Source: Crocinitomix sp. (GTDB lineage: Bacteria; Bacteroidota; Bacteroidia; Flavobacteriales_D; Crocinitomicaceae). From it: DNA of 64,000 nucleotides. The DNA lies in the NCBI GenBank assembly GCA_013138735.1, contig WTCE01000044.1, positions 43,159 to 107,158 of the forward strand, in the 5' to 3' direction. The position numbers and the translations under genes were made by a program. Positions within the stretch are counted from its first letter, which is position 1. Every line of letters starts with the position of its first letter. The notes below the pieces were generated by a model. The model was not told where the DNA came from and made no database searches. It saw only the letters and a program-made list of their open reading frames with translations. Shown here one piece after another: positions 41,815-50,227 of this stretch.

Positions 41815-44781
41815 ATGAAACACTTAAGCTTAATTATCACCTTCTACTTTGCCCTTTTTAACATTGGAGCTATTGCCCAAACTGGCGAGGTCAGCGGGAA
41901 AGTTTTTCGCCAAAGAGGAAATACGCAAGAACCCTTATATATGCCTATTGCAAAGCTTACCGAAGATGGTTTGCGAAAAGTAGGACAGACGGATTTTGAT
42001 GGTATGTTTTCTATTAACCTTCCTGAAGGTGAAAACGTACTTGTTCTTCGGTCAATGGCACTTAGAACGGACACAATTCGATTGAATATTAAAGCAGGCG
42101 AAAGCATTAGCATTAATCATGAAATGATACAAGACGGTCAACTTAAAATGGTTACCGTTATGGCTTCAGCTGCGATTGAAGACGGCGGTTCAGAAAAAAA
42201 GGCTATCGCAGACATTAAAGATGATGACAAAGTGGTTTCAATTATTACTGGAAGCATGATTGCCAACAAAGGAGCCTCTGATGTGGGAAGTGCTGCTAAA
42301 AAAATAACCGGACTATCTACTGTAGGCTCAACTTTATATGTAAGAGGTTTAGGAGATCGTTATAACGTGGCTTATCTAAATGGATTACCAATTCCATCTC
42401 CGCATCCAGATTTTAGAGTGGTTCCACTAAGCGTATTTCCAACAGATATTGTGAACTCAATTCAGGTGAGTAAAGTAATGTCATCAGAACTTTATGGTGA
42501 TTTTTCGGGAGGAGCCTTTAATGTTACAACGAAAAGTTTCTACAATAAACCAACATTAAAAGTGACCTTAGGTACAGGCATGAACACGCAAACTACTTTC
42601 AACGATTTTAGAACATATAGCGGAGGAAAATTCGATTATTTTGGTTTTGACGACGGTACAAGACAAATTCCTGACTTTGTAATTGATAATTCAAAAACAT
42701 CTGCCTATCCAGCGGTCAATAATCTTTATAATAACGGACTATACAATTCGGTTGAAGGAAAAACAACTGGATTTCATGATAATTTTGGTACACAATTAAA
42801 TCAAGCACTACCAAATACTAATTTTTCTATCACTGCAGGAAACTTCTTCCCAGCAACAAAATCAGATAGTCGCTCTAAAGGCTTTGGCTATCTTGTCTTA
42901 TTATCGCATGACAATTCGTATAAATATGCGAATGGATCAATGAAAATTATTAATGCACAGAGTGAAGAACGTTTAAATTACGATTTCGATAAATACACGA
43001 AAGAAACTGCAACAACAGGTTTACTAAACCTCTATTACAGAATTAATCCAAATAACAACATTTCATTTAACACTTTATTTGTGAATAACTCAAGTGATGA
43101 AGTGAGAGAAACTTGGGGTGAGCATTTTGATTATTCTAGAAGCATCTATTCGCGCAGACTAACTTACCAACAAAACTTTATGTCGGTGAATCAAATTATT
43201 GGAACGCACCAATTATTGCCCTTTGAAGAAGATTCTGCCTTATCTCGATTAACTGTTGATTGGAGAGGATCTTATAGCACAACTGGAAGTCAAGAACCAG
43301 ACAGAAGACAATTTGTTGCCTTTTATGATGAAGATCAAAAAGAAAACACGGAGAATTATGCTGTCAATTTCATTGATAGAAATGAAAACCATATTTTCCA
43401 CAGTAAGTTAAGAGAAAATGAAATAGCCGGAAAATTTAATGCCCGCTATGTATTAATGTTTGGCGACGTATTAAATAAAAAACGTGACACTGTTGCTGGT
43501 GAGGTAATTACTTTAAACCTTGGTGCAGATTACAAAAAGAAAACACGGATTTTTGATTACAAACAATTTAACTATGTGTTAAACGCATTGGCTACTGATC
43601 TTGGTGATAATCTAGACATCTATAATATGGATTCTTATTTAAGTTCAACTATGCATGACGAAGGACAGTTTAGCATTTCGGAAGTGGCTAACTTTGGATC
43701 TTCTTATGTTGCGCAATTAGATGTAATGAGTTTTTATTCAGACATCAAATTCAAATTGAATAAATGGCAAATCATTCCAGGTTTACGATATGAAAGCGGC
43801 GCACAAACAGTTGAAAATCGTAATCAACAAAGCCCATCAAGTTTTGAAAAAACAATTTTATTAAGTGACGCTCTATTGCCAAGTTTAATTACCCGTTTTG
43901 ACGCAAATGAAAAGAACGTATTTAGATTTGTTGCGAGCAAAACGTTAACAAGACCAAAGTTTAACGAAGTTGCTCCTTTCCAATATGTACTTTATTTCGC
44001 TGGAGCAAAAGCGCAAGGGAATACCAATTTACAAAACGGTATTAACTATAATGCTGATTTCAGATATGAGCGTTATGGCAAGCCTGGCGAATTATTCTCG
44101 GTTGGTGCCTTCTACAAATACTTAGATAACCCAATTGAGCAAACAATGCGCGCTACGGCAAGTGGTCAATTAATGAGTTTTGCAAATGCTAACGCTGCCA
44201 ATGTTGCTGGTGTTGAAATTGAGTATATGAGAAGCTTGAACTTCCTAGTATTGGATTCTGCTAGAAGAGATAGCTCATTCTTAAATGATTTGAATGTTGG
44301 ATTTAATGCAACCTATATGTATACATCAGTTCAAATTGACACGACCGATTCTGGTGCAATTAACACCAATGCTATTCGTCCGCTAGAAGGGGCTTCGCCG
44401 TACTTAGTTAATTTTGATTTGAGTTACTTAACCACAAAAGGAGAAAAAGGGAATGAAAAAACCTATTTAGCCGCACTTTCTTATAACGTATTTGGACCCC
44501 GCTTATTTGCTGTAGGAAGTAATGGAATTGGCGATCAATATCAACGCCCCATTAATACCTTAAACTTTGTGGGTAAAGTAACGTTTAATGATACTTACTC
44601 TTTTGGATTGAAAGCGAAAAACTTACTCAACCCTACAATTGATATCGTTCAAGAAAACCAAGTTGATCCATCTCAACCGTTGAACGTTTCAAATTTCAAA
44701 CGCGGAATTGATTTGAGCCTATCATTTAGCTATAATATCCCTGTTTCTAAAAAGAAAAAGGAAAAAGCAGACTTGGACTAG
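41815..44781 (+). CDS. TonB-dependent outer-membrane receptor
   Basis: A 988-residue receptor. Signal peptide MKHLSLIITFYFALFNIGAIAQ is followed by a carboxypeptidase-regulatory-like domain (about 24-105, GEVSGKVF, TDFDGMFSINLPEGE), a plug domain (about 120-240, including STLYVRGLGDRYNVAYLNG) and a large beta-barrel ending with an aromatic-rich region and basic tail. It is not the SusC subtype, lacking the SusC plug signature, and no SusD follows. Its downstream partner is a beta-helix lipoprotein. The promoter region holds repeats resembling those near the phosphate transporter, so induction under phosphate limitation is proposed; the ligand (phosphorylated compound, chelate or other) is unknown. 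Confidence 0.93.
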   Translation: MKHLSLIITFYFALFNIGAIAQTGEVSGKVFRQRGNTQEPLYMPIAKLTEDGLRKVGQTDFDGMFSINLPEGENVLVLRSMALRTDTIRLNIKAGESISINHEMIQDGQLKMVTVMASAAIEDGGSEKKAIADIKDDDKVVSIITGSMIANKGASDVGSAAKKITGLSTVGSTLYVRGLGDRYNVAYLNGLPIPSPHPDFRVVPLSVFPTDIVNSIQVSKVMSSELYGDFSGGAFNVTTKSFYNKPTLKVTLGTGMNTQTTFNDFRTYSGGKFDYFGFDDGTRQIPDFVIDNSKTSAYPAVNNLYNNGLYNSVEGKTTGFHDNFGTQLNQALPNTNFSITAGNFFPATKSDSRSKGFGYLVLLSHDNSYKYANGSMKIINAQSEERLNYDFDKYTKETATTGLLNLYYRINPNNNISFNTLFVNNSSDEVRETWGEHFDYSRSIYSRRLTYQQNFMSVNQIIGTHQLLPFEEDSALSRLTVDWRGSYSTTGSQEPDRRQFVAFYDEDQKENTENYAVNFIDRNENHIFHSKLRENEIAGKFNARYVLMFGDVLNKKRDTVAGEVITLNLGADYKKKTRIFDYKQFNYVLNALATDLGDNLDIYNMDSYLSSTMHDEGQFSISEVANFGSSYVAQLDVMSFYSDIKFKLNKWQIIPGLRYESGAQTVENRNQQSPSSFEKTILLSDALLPSLITRFDANEKNVFRFVASKTLTRPKFNEVAPFQYVLYFAGAKAQGNTNLQNGINYNADFRYERYGKPGELFSVGAFYKYLDNPIEQTMRATASGQLMSFANANAANVAGVEIEYMRSLNFLVLDSARRDSSFLNDLNVGFNATYMYTSVQIDTTDSGAINTNAIRPLEGASPYLVNFDLSYLTTKGEKGNEKTYLAALSYNVFGPRLFAVGSNGIGDQYQRPINTLNFVGKVTFNDTYSFGLKAKNLLNPTIDIVQENQVDPSQPLNVSNFKRGIDLSLSFSYNIPVSKKKKEKADLD

Positions 44782-44855
44782 TGTTCATTTGAAATAATAA
44801 AATATTAGTTCGTTTGCACTAAAATAAAGCAAACATCAATACGTTCCTCAAAATC

Positions 44856-44895
44856 AAAAAAAGCCTCTATCTGCCTACGCGGATGGGGCTTTTTT
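44856..44895 (+). terminator. Intrinsic terminator after the receptor gene
   Basis: Outer stem AAAAAAGCC (44856-44864) pairs with GGCTTTTTT (44887-44895), with an irregular interior (TCTGCC/GCGGAT region). It separates the receptor transcript from the lipoprotein gene, which has its own upstream box. Confidence 0.75.
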
Positions 44896-44931
44896 CATTT
44901 GCTTCTAACGTTAACTCAATGTAAAATTCTA

Positions 44932-44947
44932 TTAACTTTTTTTTAAC
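44932..44947. promoter_or_regulatory. Pho-box-like direct repeat before the beta-helix lipoprotein
   Basis: TTAAC at 44932-44936 and TTAAC at 44943-44947, spaced 11 bp. A near -7 element GATATTTG (44991-44998) follows, 30 bp before the start at 45028. The T-rich spacer makes a chance match easier than for the other boxes. Confidence 0.45.
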
Positions 44948-45027
44948 GTAAGGGTGATGTCAACGTAATTCAATATGGAAATTAAGTCCTGATATTTGTA
45001 CTAACAAAATAAGAAAAACAAAAAGAA

Positions 45028-46380
45028 ATGAAAAATACAAAATCAACCATCAAAATGATGATACTAGCAGGCGCACTTGTTGCGATATTACCTGCATGTA
45101 AGAAAAAAGGATGTACGGATCCTGATGCTACGAACTATAGTTCAGAAGCTAAAAAAGATGACGGATCATGTGAATATGATACATCATTAGAATGGTATAC
45201 TGATGTAACAATTGGTGGAATTGTTTACAAGCAAGTAACTGGTCATATTACAGAAGCTCACACAATGACTGCGGCAGACAATTGGTTGCTTTCAGGTGGT
45301 GTATTTGTAGATAATGGTGTAACACTTACAATTGAAGCTGGAACAACTGTTAATACTGCAGATGACGGAACAACACCATTCTTATCTGTTCAGCAAGGCG
45401 GTACAATAAGCGCTTGTGGAACTGCTGATTCACCAATTATATTTACTCCTGTTGCTGACGCACCGTCTGCAGGTGCATGGGGTGGAATTATCTTAAACGG
45501 GTTTGCACCAATCAACACTGGATTAACTGCTGAAGGTGAAGGCGGAACAGGAACGTATGGCGGAGACAATGCTGAAGACAATTCTGGGATGTTATGTTAT
45601 GTACGTGTAGAATTTGCAGGTAAAATTTTAGGAACTGACAACGAGTTGAACGGATTTTCATTCAACGGATGTGGATCAGGAACTACGCTGCACCATTTAC
45701 AAGCCTATAAAGGAAGTGATGATGGATTCGAATTTTTTGGAGGAACAGTTTCTTTGAAATATGCAATTTCTTCAGGAAATCAAGATGATTCATTTGATTG
45801 GACACACGGATGGTCTGGAAATGGACAGTTTTGGGTTGTTCAGCAAGATACTGACGGCGGAGATCGTGGAATTGAAGCAGACAACAATGGTGACAATAAC
45901 GAAGCTAGCCCTTACTCTGATCCTAAAATTGCTAACGTTACATTAATTGGAATGGACGACGGTGATGCGATCAATCAAGGAATTAAACTAAGAGAAGGTA
46001 CAAAAGGAAACTTCTTGAATTTTATAATCACAGGATTCCCTAAAAGAGGATGCCAAGTTGAACATGATGTTACTTTATCAAACATGGTTGGTGGATCATT
46101 AACTATGCAAAATTCAATCATTGATAATGTAGACCCATTAGTATTTACAACTTCGGCAGGTGATGATGCTACAGGAATGGTAACATTTGAAGATGGCGCT
46201 AATAACAATGCAACTGCAACTGATGGTTCATTAGTAGGATTCTTAACAGGATATGTTGGAACTACTGCAACTGGAGCAGGTGACCCAACTGCTTGGGGAA
46301 CTTGGTTTGACAATGCAAATTATATTGGAGCTGTAAGTTCAGGATCTGACTGGACTGCAGGTTGGACATTAGGACTATAG
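45028..46380 (+). CDS. Beta-helix surface lipoprotein partnered with the receptor
   Basis: A 450-residue lipoprotein (lipobox LPAC, cysteine about 25) with a short GCTDPDATNYSSEAKKDDGSC motif, given here in two parts as CTDPDATNYSSEAKK and DDGSC, a calcium-binding-like element common in Bacteroidetes secreted proteins. The rest is Gly/Asn/Thr-rich with repeating short strands (GGVFVDNGVTLTIEAGTTV, GGIILNGFAPIN, GSLTMQNSIIDNV), typical of a right-handed beta-helix. No catalytic motif is obvious. Its position after a TonB-dependent receptor and a shared upstream repeat suggest it is the surface partner of that receptor. It is followed by an intrinsic terminator. Confidence 0.87.
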   Translation: MKNTKSTIKMMILAGALVAILPACKKKGCTDPDATNYSSEAKKDDGSCEYDTSLEWYTDVTIGGIVYKQVTGHITEAHTMTAADNWLLSGGVFVDNGVTLTIEAGTTVNTADDGTTPFLSVQQGGTISACGTADSPIIFTPVADAPSAGAWGGIILNGFAPINTGLTAEGEGGTGTYGGDNAEDNSGMLCYVRVEFAGKILGTDNELNGFSFNGCGSGTTLHHLQAYKGSDDGFEFFGGTVSLKYAISSGNQDDSFDWTHGWSGNGQFWVVQQDTDGGDRGIEADNNGDNNEASPYSDPKIANVTLIGMDDGDAINQGIKLREGTKGNFLNFIITGFPKRGCQVEHDVTLSNMVGGSLTMQNSIIDNVDPLVFTTSAGDDATGMVTFEDGANNNATATDGSLVGFLTGYVGTTATGAGDPTAWGTWFDNANYIGAVSSGSDWTAGWTLGL

Positions 46381-46401
46381 TTTAACAAAGCTTTTCGAAA
46401 G

Positions 46402-46432
46402 AAAAAGGGTTTCGGTTTTCCGGGACCCTTTT
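46402..46432 (+). terminator. Intrinsic terminator after the beta-helix lipoprotein
   Basis: Stem AAAAAGGGT (46402-46410) with ACCCTTTT (46425-46432) and a pyrimidine-rich loop; the 3' arm supplies the T-tract. It is 22 bp after the stop. Confidence 0.8.
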
Positions 46433-46637
46433 CATGTTTTATGAGGTTACGTTAATTAGATAAAGTCCTTTGACTTATGACAGTTTTCATGTTTAAATGA
46501 TTGTATCGATTCTCTGCTTATAAGTAAGCCGAAACCCTTTAGTAGTTTGTTAGGCATTTTTTCTTTTAACTCGATTATACTTGCTACAGAATGATTGTGT
46601 TTTGAATTAATCGACCAAAATACCACTTACTCGGTTT

Positions 46638-46716
46638 GAAACAAGACTAAAATGCAATTCAGCAAAAATCTCCATCCGCCTGAGGCGGATAGTATTTTTT
46701 CTGAATGTCTTGTTTC
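46638..46716. repeat. 79-bp long imperfect hairpin element
   Basis: Nested inverted repeats around one centre: GAAACAAGAC (46638) with GTCTTGTTTC (46707-46716), ATTCAG (46657) with CTGAAT (46701), AAAAAT (46664) with ATTTTT (46694), and ATCCGCC (46674) with GGCGGAT (46684), loop TGA. The only large asymmetry is a 9-base bulge on the left. It could be a structured RNA leader of the small gene at 46765 or a non-autonomous palindromic element. The remaining 46433-46637 has no gene or recognised element. Confidence 0.85.
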
Positions 46717-46764
46717 TGCTCTCCTAAATGGTGTGGCTGTCTCAAATTTAAAAACAGAATCATT

Positions 46765-47001
46765 ATGAGTGAACAAGAAAAATTAACTGAATTAAATGAA
46801 GTAATAAATGCTTCTGGATTAATATCCACCTTGGAATTATTACAGCATGAGTTTCAAAACTATCTCCAATTTTCCGTTGTTAAAAATCAACGTTATACTG
46901 TTCGACGAGAATTTGAGACTTTAAATAACAAATTGAAGGCCTTAGGGAATCATTTACAAGATTTAGTTGACCAATCGACAGAATGGGAAGCAATTGAATA
47001 A
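46765..47001 (+). CDS. Small helical protein of unknown function
   Basis: A 78-residue protein, highly helical and probably a coiled coil (EKLTELNEVINASGLISTLELL, in short KLTELNEVINASG; FETLNNKLKALGNHLQDLVDQ). I start it at the ATG at 46765 because the 20 residues upstream in frame (MSCFCSPKWCGC...) are cysteine-rich, unrelated in character and overlap the long hairpin. A 38-codon frame (46652-46768) overlaps its start by ATGA and might be a leader, but it is probably by-product of the hairpin. No family recognised. A strong terminator follows 15 bp after the stop. Confidence 0.7.
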   Translation: MSEQEKLTELNEVINASGLISTLELLQHEFQNYLQFSVVKNQRYTVRREFETLNNKLKALGNHLQDLVDQSTEWEAIE

Positions 47002-47016
47002 ATTGCTCTTGATTTA

Positions 47017-47052
47017 AAAACGGTTTTGATCATAAGATTAGAACCGTTTTTT
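47017..47052. terminator. Bidirectional terminator between convergent genes
   Basis: AAAACGGTT (47017-47025) pairs with AACCGTTTT (47042-47050); A-run before and T-run after make it work on both strands, ending the small helical gene and the TetR gene. Confidence 0.85.
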
Positions 47053-47062
47053 ATTGAAAATC

Positions 47063-47680
47063 CTACTCTTTTAAAATTAGAAACGCATCTTTTCCTTTCC
47101 TGGTTAAATAAGGGTAAAATGATTGCATAAAACTATCTGTATAAATGCGTGTGTGTTTTAGCATAACCTCATCAGGAGTTGAACCAATTGATGCGACCCA
47201 GAAATCGCCGAACAATTCTGACCGTTTGTATAAGTTGTTATATTCATTAGGGAGTTCAGCTTTGCGCATTTCACCCGTTTGGATTAAATTTTCAACCAGT
47301 TGTTTAATGTATGTAAAACGCCTAGTACTTATGTTAGTGTAATGTTTGTTAATTACAGCGTTAGACCGCAATATTTGAATAAAATCAATCACAAAAAATC
47401 GATTTTCAAAAAATATTTTATTGGTGGCTTTGGTTAACTGCGCAAGTTCCGCAAGGTTAAGCTCCGCTTTTTCGGCCACGTCCAAACATTCTTCAATAGC
47501 TGTTGCTAATTCAAAATAGAGGGCTTCAATTATATCGTCTCTCTTTTTAAAATGATAGGTTAAGTTTCCAGGACTAATTGCGATATGATCGCAAATTGTG
47601 CGTTGACTGACTTTTGCCACACCATGTTCATTAAATAATAAACGTGCTGCTCTCAGAATCTTTTGATTGGTTCCACTCAT
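47063..47680 (-). CDS. TetR/AcrR-family transcriptional regulator
   Basis: A 205-residue regulator with an N-terminal helix-turn-helix at about residues 5-50 (ILRAARLLFNEHGVAKVS, RTICDHIAISPGNLTYHF, KKRDDIIEALY), the family signature, and a long helical ligand-binding domain with aromatic residues (FFENRFFVIDFIQILR, FWVASIGSTP). The effector is unknown. Its own promoter region carries a perfect palindrome TTAGTG-N6-CACTAA between the expected -33 and -7 positions, suggesting autorepression. It lies between the beta-helix lipoprotein cluster and the second response regulator; no transporter or enzyme is divergent from it that would suggest a target. Confidence 0.92.
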   Translation of the reverse strand: MSGTNQKILRAARLLFNEHGVAKVSQRTICDHIAISPGNLTYHFKKRDDIIEALYFELATAIEECLDVAEKAELNLAELAQLTKATNKIFFENRFFVIDFIQILRSNAVINKHYTNISTRRFTYIKQLVENLIQTGEMRKAELPNEYNNLYKRSELFGDFWVASIGSTPDEVMLKHTRIYTDSFMQSFYPYLTRKGKDAFLILKE

Positions 47681-47685
47681 ACAGT

Positions 47686-47718
47686 CAAATGTATGAAATA
47701 TTAGTGCTCTTACACTAA
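47686..47718 (-). promoter_or_regulatory. TetR-gene promoter with candidate auto-operator
   Basis: Minus strand: -7 element TACATTTG (47693 to 47686) only 6 bp from the start codon at 47680. Immediately upstream, TTAGTG (47701-47706) and CACTAA (47713-47718) form a perfect 6-bp inverted repeat with a 6-bp spacer. Overlap of such a palindrome with the promoter spacer is typical for a TetR autorepressor. Confidence 0.6.
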
Positions 47719-47765
47719 AAAATTATAAACATGGTAAAGTTGAATTCTTGAAGTGGGCCTTTGAA

Positions 47766-48464
47766 TTATTCTTCAAATTTATAGCCAACACCTTTGACAG
47801 TAACAATATATGCATCCCCAATCTTTTCTCTGAGTTTGCGAATGTGAACATCAATTGTTCGATCTCCAACGACAACATCTGCTCCCCAAACACTATTCAT
47901 AATGACATCTCTGTGAAAAACCTTTGAAGGTTTAGACATAAGCAATGCAAGCAATTCAAACTCTTTACGTGGCAAGACCATGTCTTCGCCTTCCTTAGAT
48001 ATTAAATAACGTTCGCGATCAATCTTAATTGATTTTTCGTTTACTGCATTCGATTCTTGCGAACCAGCTTCATTTGCTGCTCCTTTTCTTCTTAAAATAG
48101 CTGAAATCCTGCTGACTAATAATTTAGGTTTGATGGGTTTTGTAATGTAATCATCTGCCCCCGCTTCGAATCCAGCAATTTGAGAATAATCTTCCCCTCT
48201 TGCCGTTAAAAAACAAATCATGGTGTTTTTCAAACTTGGAATTGCCTTTAATTTTTCACATGTTTCAATCCCATCCATTCCCGGCATCATGACATCCAAT
48301 AAAATTAAATCTGGCACTTGTTGAATAGCCATTTCCAATCCCTTTTCTCCATCTTCTGCCTCAGAAATGATGAATCCTTCTTTCTCCAGGTTATATTTTA
48401 TTAAAACTCGGATATCTTGCTCATCATCAATAACCAATATAGAATTGTCCATGTCTACTTTCAA
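47766..48464 (-). CDS. PhoB/OmpR-type response regulator, second copy
   Basis: A 232-residue regulator with receiver domain (DDEQD at about 13, phospho-acceptor D57 in LILLDVMMPGMDG, Lys in DDYITKPIK) and winged-helix domain (KEFELLALLMSKPSKVFHR, RTIDVHIRKLREK, TVKGVGYKFEE). It is close in sequence to the regulator at 40964, sharing GEDYSQ.AG..AG.DDYI.KPI and the C-terminal block. No kinase gene adjoins it. Upstream it has a TAACAT direct repeat with 11-bp spacing and a near -7 element TACCTTTA (48472-48479, minus). This copy is my better candidate for the phosphate regulator because its box matches best, but the assignment is inference. Confidence 0.93.
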   Translation of the reverse strand: MKVDMDNSILVIDDEQDIRVLIKYNLEKEGFIISEAEDGEKGLEMAIQQVPDLILLDVMMPGMDGIETCEKLKAIPSLKNTMICFLTARGEDYSQIAGFEAGADDYITKPIKPKLLVSRISAILRRKGAANEAGSQESNAVNEKSIKIDRERYLISKEGEDMVLPRKEFELLALLMSKPSKVFHRDVIMNSVWGADVVVGDRTIDVHIRKLREKIGDAYIVTVKGVGYKFEE

Positions 48465-48518
48465 ATTTTAATAAAGGTACATCTTTTATTACTGAATCCC
48501 TTATAAGCAATAAATACA

Positions 48519-48535
48519 TAACATTATGGTAACAT
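48519..48535. promoter_or_regulatory. Pho-box-like direct repeat upstream of response regulator 2
   Basis: TAACAT at 48519-48524 and TAACAT at 48530-48535, exactly 11 bp apart (CATAACATTATGG followed by TAACATGG). It lies 39 bp upstream of the regulator's -7 element, consistent with autoregulation. Confidence 0.55.
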
Positions 48536-48652
48536 GGTTAAAATCGCTTCAAAACGAAGGCTGATCAACCTTATTTCCAAATTAACGGCTGTAGAATCTT
48601 TTACATATTCAATCCTATTTATGCTTTACAGGCGATTGTTAATTAGGTACAT

Positions 48653-49315
48653 TTAAATTTTTTGAATCTTCAACGTTTCATTTTGCTGGGCTGATGATAC
48701 ATGAACAATATACATACCAGTTACGAGGTCGTATAAATCGATATCAAATTTTTGTCTGCCACTATCCAAAAACCCGGAATAAACATTTTGGACCAATTGG
48801 CCAGATAAATCATATAAATTGATCTCAAACTTATTCTCCATTTCAATATTGAGTTCAAGATTTGAAAAATCAATTGCTGGATTAGGATATAATTTTGCTT
48901 CAAAAATAGAAGGATCAATTTCGATTGGTTCTGGTAGAATAGAGTAGACTTCTTCTTCCTCAAAAGCCTCGATAAGCCTAATTGGATGATAATTTGAGAT
49001 ACATCTGCATTCATGAATGTCTGTCACTACTATTATATCTGTTTCCAGTGTATCTCTTAATGCATGTTCTTCATGAACGACAATATCATAGACGTATTCT
49101 TCAATTATTTCTTGTGGTTCCATTGGTGGAACTCTTTTAGCAAAGCGTTTTTCTAAATTAATCTTAGTAACTGTATTGGCTTTTGCAATTAATTCCAATG
49201 GTACTTTTTCTACTGCATTATCTTTAGGAAACAAATGAATACCGCAAAATAAAACGGTTGGTACTAATACTAAGCCGAGTAATTGTAAGAATGAAATTTG
49301 ATTTGAATTATACAT
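48653..49315 (-). CDS. Envelope protein with T9SS sorting domain
   Basis: A 220-residue protein with one N-terminal hydrophobic segment (about 10-27, LLGLVLVPTVLFCGIHLF) acting as signal or anchor, an acidic low-complexity middle with His/Cys (IHECRCISNYHP), and a C-terminal type A T9SS domain (about 140-220: KLYPNPAIDFSNLELNI, LYDLSGQLVQNVYSG, LVTGMYIVHV, ETLKIQKI). No functional domain is present besides the sorting signal, so its role is unknown. It lies alone between the second response regulator and the symporter operon. Confidence 0.82.
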   Translation of the reverse strand: MYNSNQISFLQLLGLVLVPTVLFCGIHLFPKDNAVEKVPLELIAKANTVTKINLEKRFAKRVPPMEPQEIIEEYVYDIVVHEEHALRDTLETDIIVVTDIHECRCISNYHPIRLIEAFEEEEVYSILPEPIEIDPSIFEAKLYPNPAIDFSNLELNIEMENKFEINLYDLSGQLVQNVYSGFLDSGRQKFDIDLYDLVTGMYIVHVSSAQQNETLKIQKI

Positions 49316-49414
49316 AGTCGTCTATTTTATACATTTCCTATTGGATGCATTTACTCGACTTATTCCATATTAATAATTCTGACTCCCCATTCTACCAAAA
49401 CATAATTGCCATTC

Positions 49415-50227
49415 TCATTCAATTGCTCTCCCCTGCAGCAATGTTTCCCGTGTTGGTAGAATTTCACAATTATCCCAAATCCCCGTAATTAAGGTATTGG
49501 CATATTCTTTTGGGAGATGATTTTCAACCATTAAATCGCTTGCCTTCTTATGTTCATAGTCAAACGAATGCTGCAAATACACATCCGAAACTGTATCTAA
49601 AATACCATACCAAACGCGCGCTGTTCCGTCATTTGCTGGCATACCAATGACACCCGGATTTATCCAGTTTTTTTCATTTCCGTTTTTGTCAACCATCACG
49701 TGATGGAAAGGGATTCCACAGTGCCCTGCAATGATATTATCGGCTCCTGTTTCTTCAAATATTTCAAGCTTACGATTGACTGGAGTAGATTCAAAAATAA
49801 ATTCAGAAATATCGTCTGTTCCGCCGTGCAAAACATGATAGCGCTTATCATTTAAAGTAAACTGGAGTGAATTTGGTAAAGCTTGCATCCAATCAAGAGA
49901 AGCTGGAGATAAACGCTGCTGCGCATATGGAAACCATTGTCTTGAAAAGGTATCGCAACGCGAACCTTCATCAAAATTACAGCCGCAATCAATTTCACCT
50001 GTTCTGAGTTGAACCTCAACATTACCTGCAATAGCTTTTATGCCCCAATTTTTTATTAATTGAACAGTTTCTTCTGGTTGCGCACAATAGCCAACTATAT
50101 CTCCTGTGCAAATAATTTGATCGGGAGTAAAACCTAATTTATCTGCAATTTCTTTGATGCCTTGCGTAGCTTGCAAATTACTATAACAGCCTCCAAATAA
50201 AAATAATTTACTTTCTAATGCGCTCAT
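49415..50227 (-). CDS. Metallophosphoesterase-fold protein with degenerate metal site
   Basis: A 270-residue protein that aligns end to end with small YfcE/ApaH-like phosphoesterases, for example ICTGDIVGYCAQPEETVQLI, LHGGTDD, NPGVIGMP. However, the motif usually reading SDIHGNL is GGCYSNL, GNHD is GNVE, and GHTHxPF is GHCGIPF. At least four usual ligand positions are therefore changed, so ordinary two-metal phosphodiester hydrolysis is doubtful. A cysteine-rich patch (DCGCNFDEGSRC, about 78-90) is unusual for the fold. The gene is the last of a five-gene operon (DUF2064, SusC, SusD, symporter) and abuts the symporter stop directly. It may bind rather than hydrolyse a phosphorylated or oxyanion compound; that is inference. 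Confidence 0.88.
   Translation of the reverse strand: MSALESKLFLFGGCYSNLQATQGIKEIADKLGFTPDQIICTGDIVGYCAQPEETVQLIKNWGIKAIAGNVEVQLRTGEIDCGCNFDEGSRCDTFSRQWFPYAQQRLSPASLDWMQALPNSLQFTLNDKRYHVLHGGTDDISEFIFESTPVNRKLEIFEETGADNIIAGHCGIPFHHVMVDKNGNEKNWINPGVIGMPANDGTARVWYGILDTVSDVYLQHSFDYEHKKASDLMVENHLPKEYANTLITGIWDNCEILPTRETLLQGRAIE

Noticed and set aside
45390..46313. Minus-strand ORFs opposite the beta-helix lipoprotein
   Set aside because: Pro/Ser/Val-rich antisense products of Gly/Asn/Thr-rich coding sequence, no starts with promoters.
46705..46764. Extra 20 residues in front of the small helical protein
   Set aside because: Cys-rich, unlike the rest, and derived from the right arm of the long hairpin; the ATG at 46765 begins a coherent helix.
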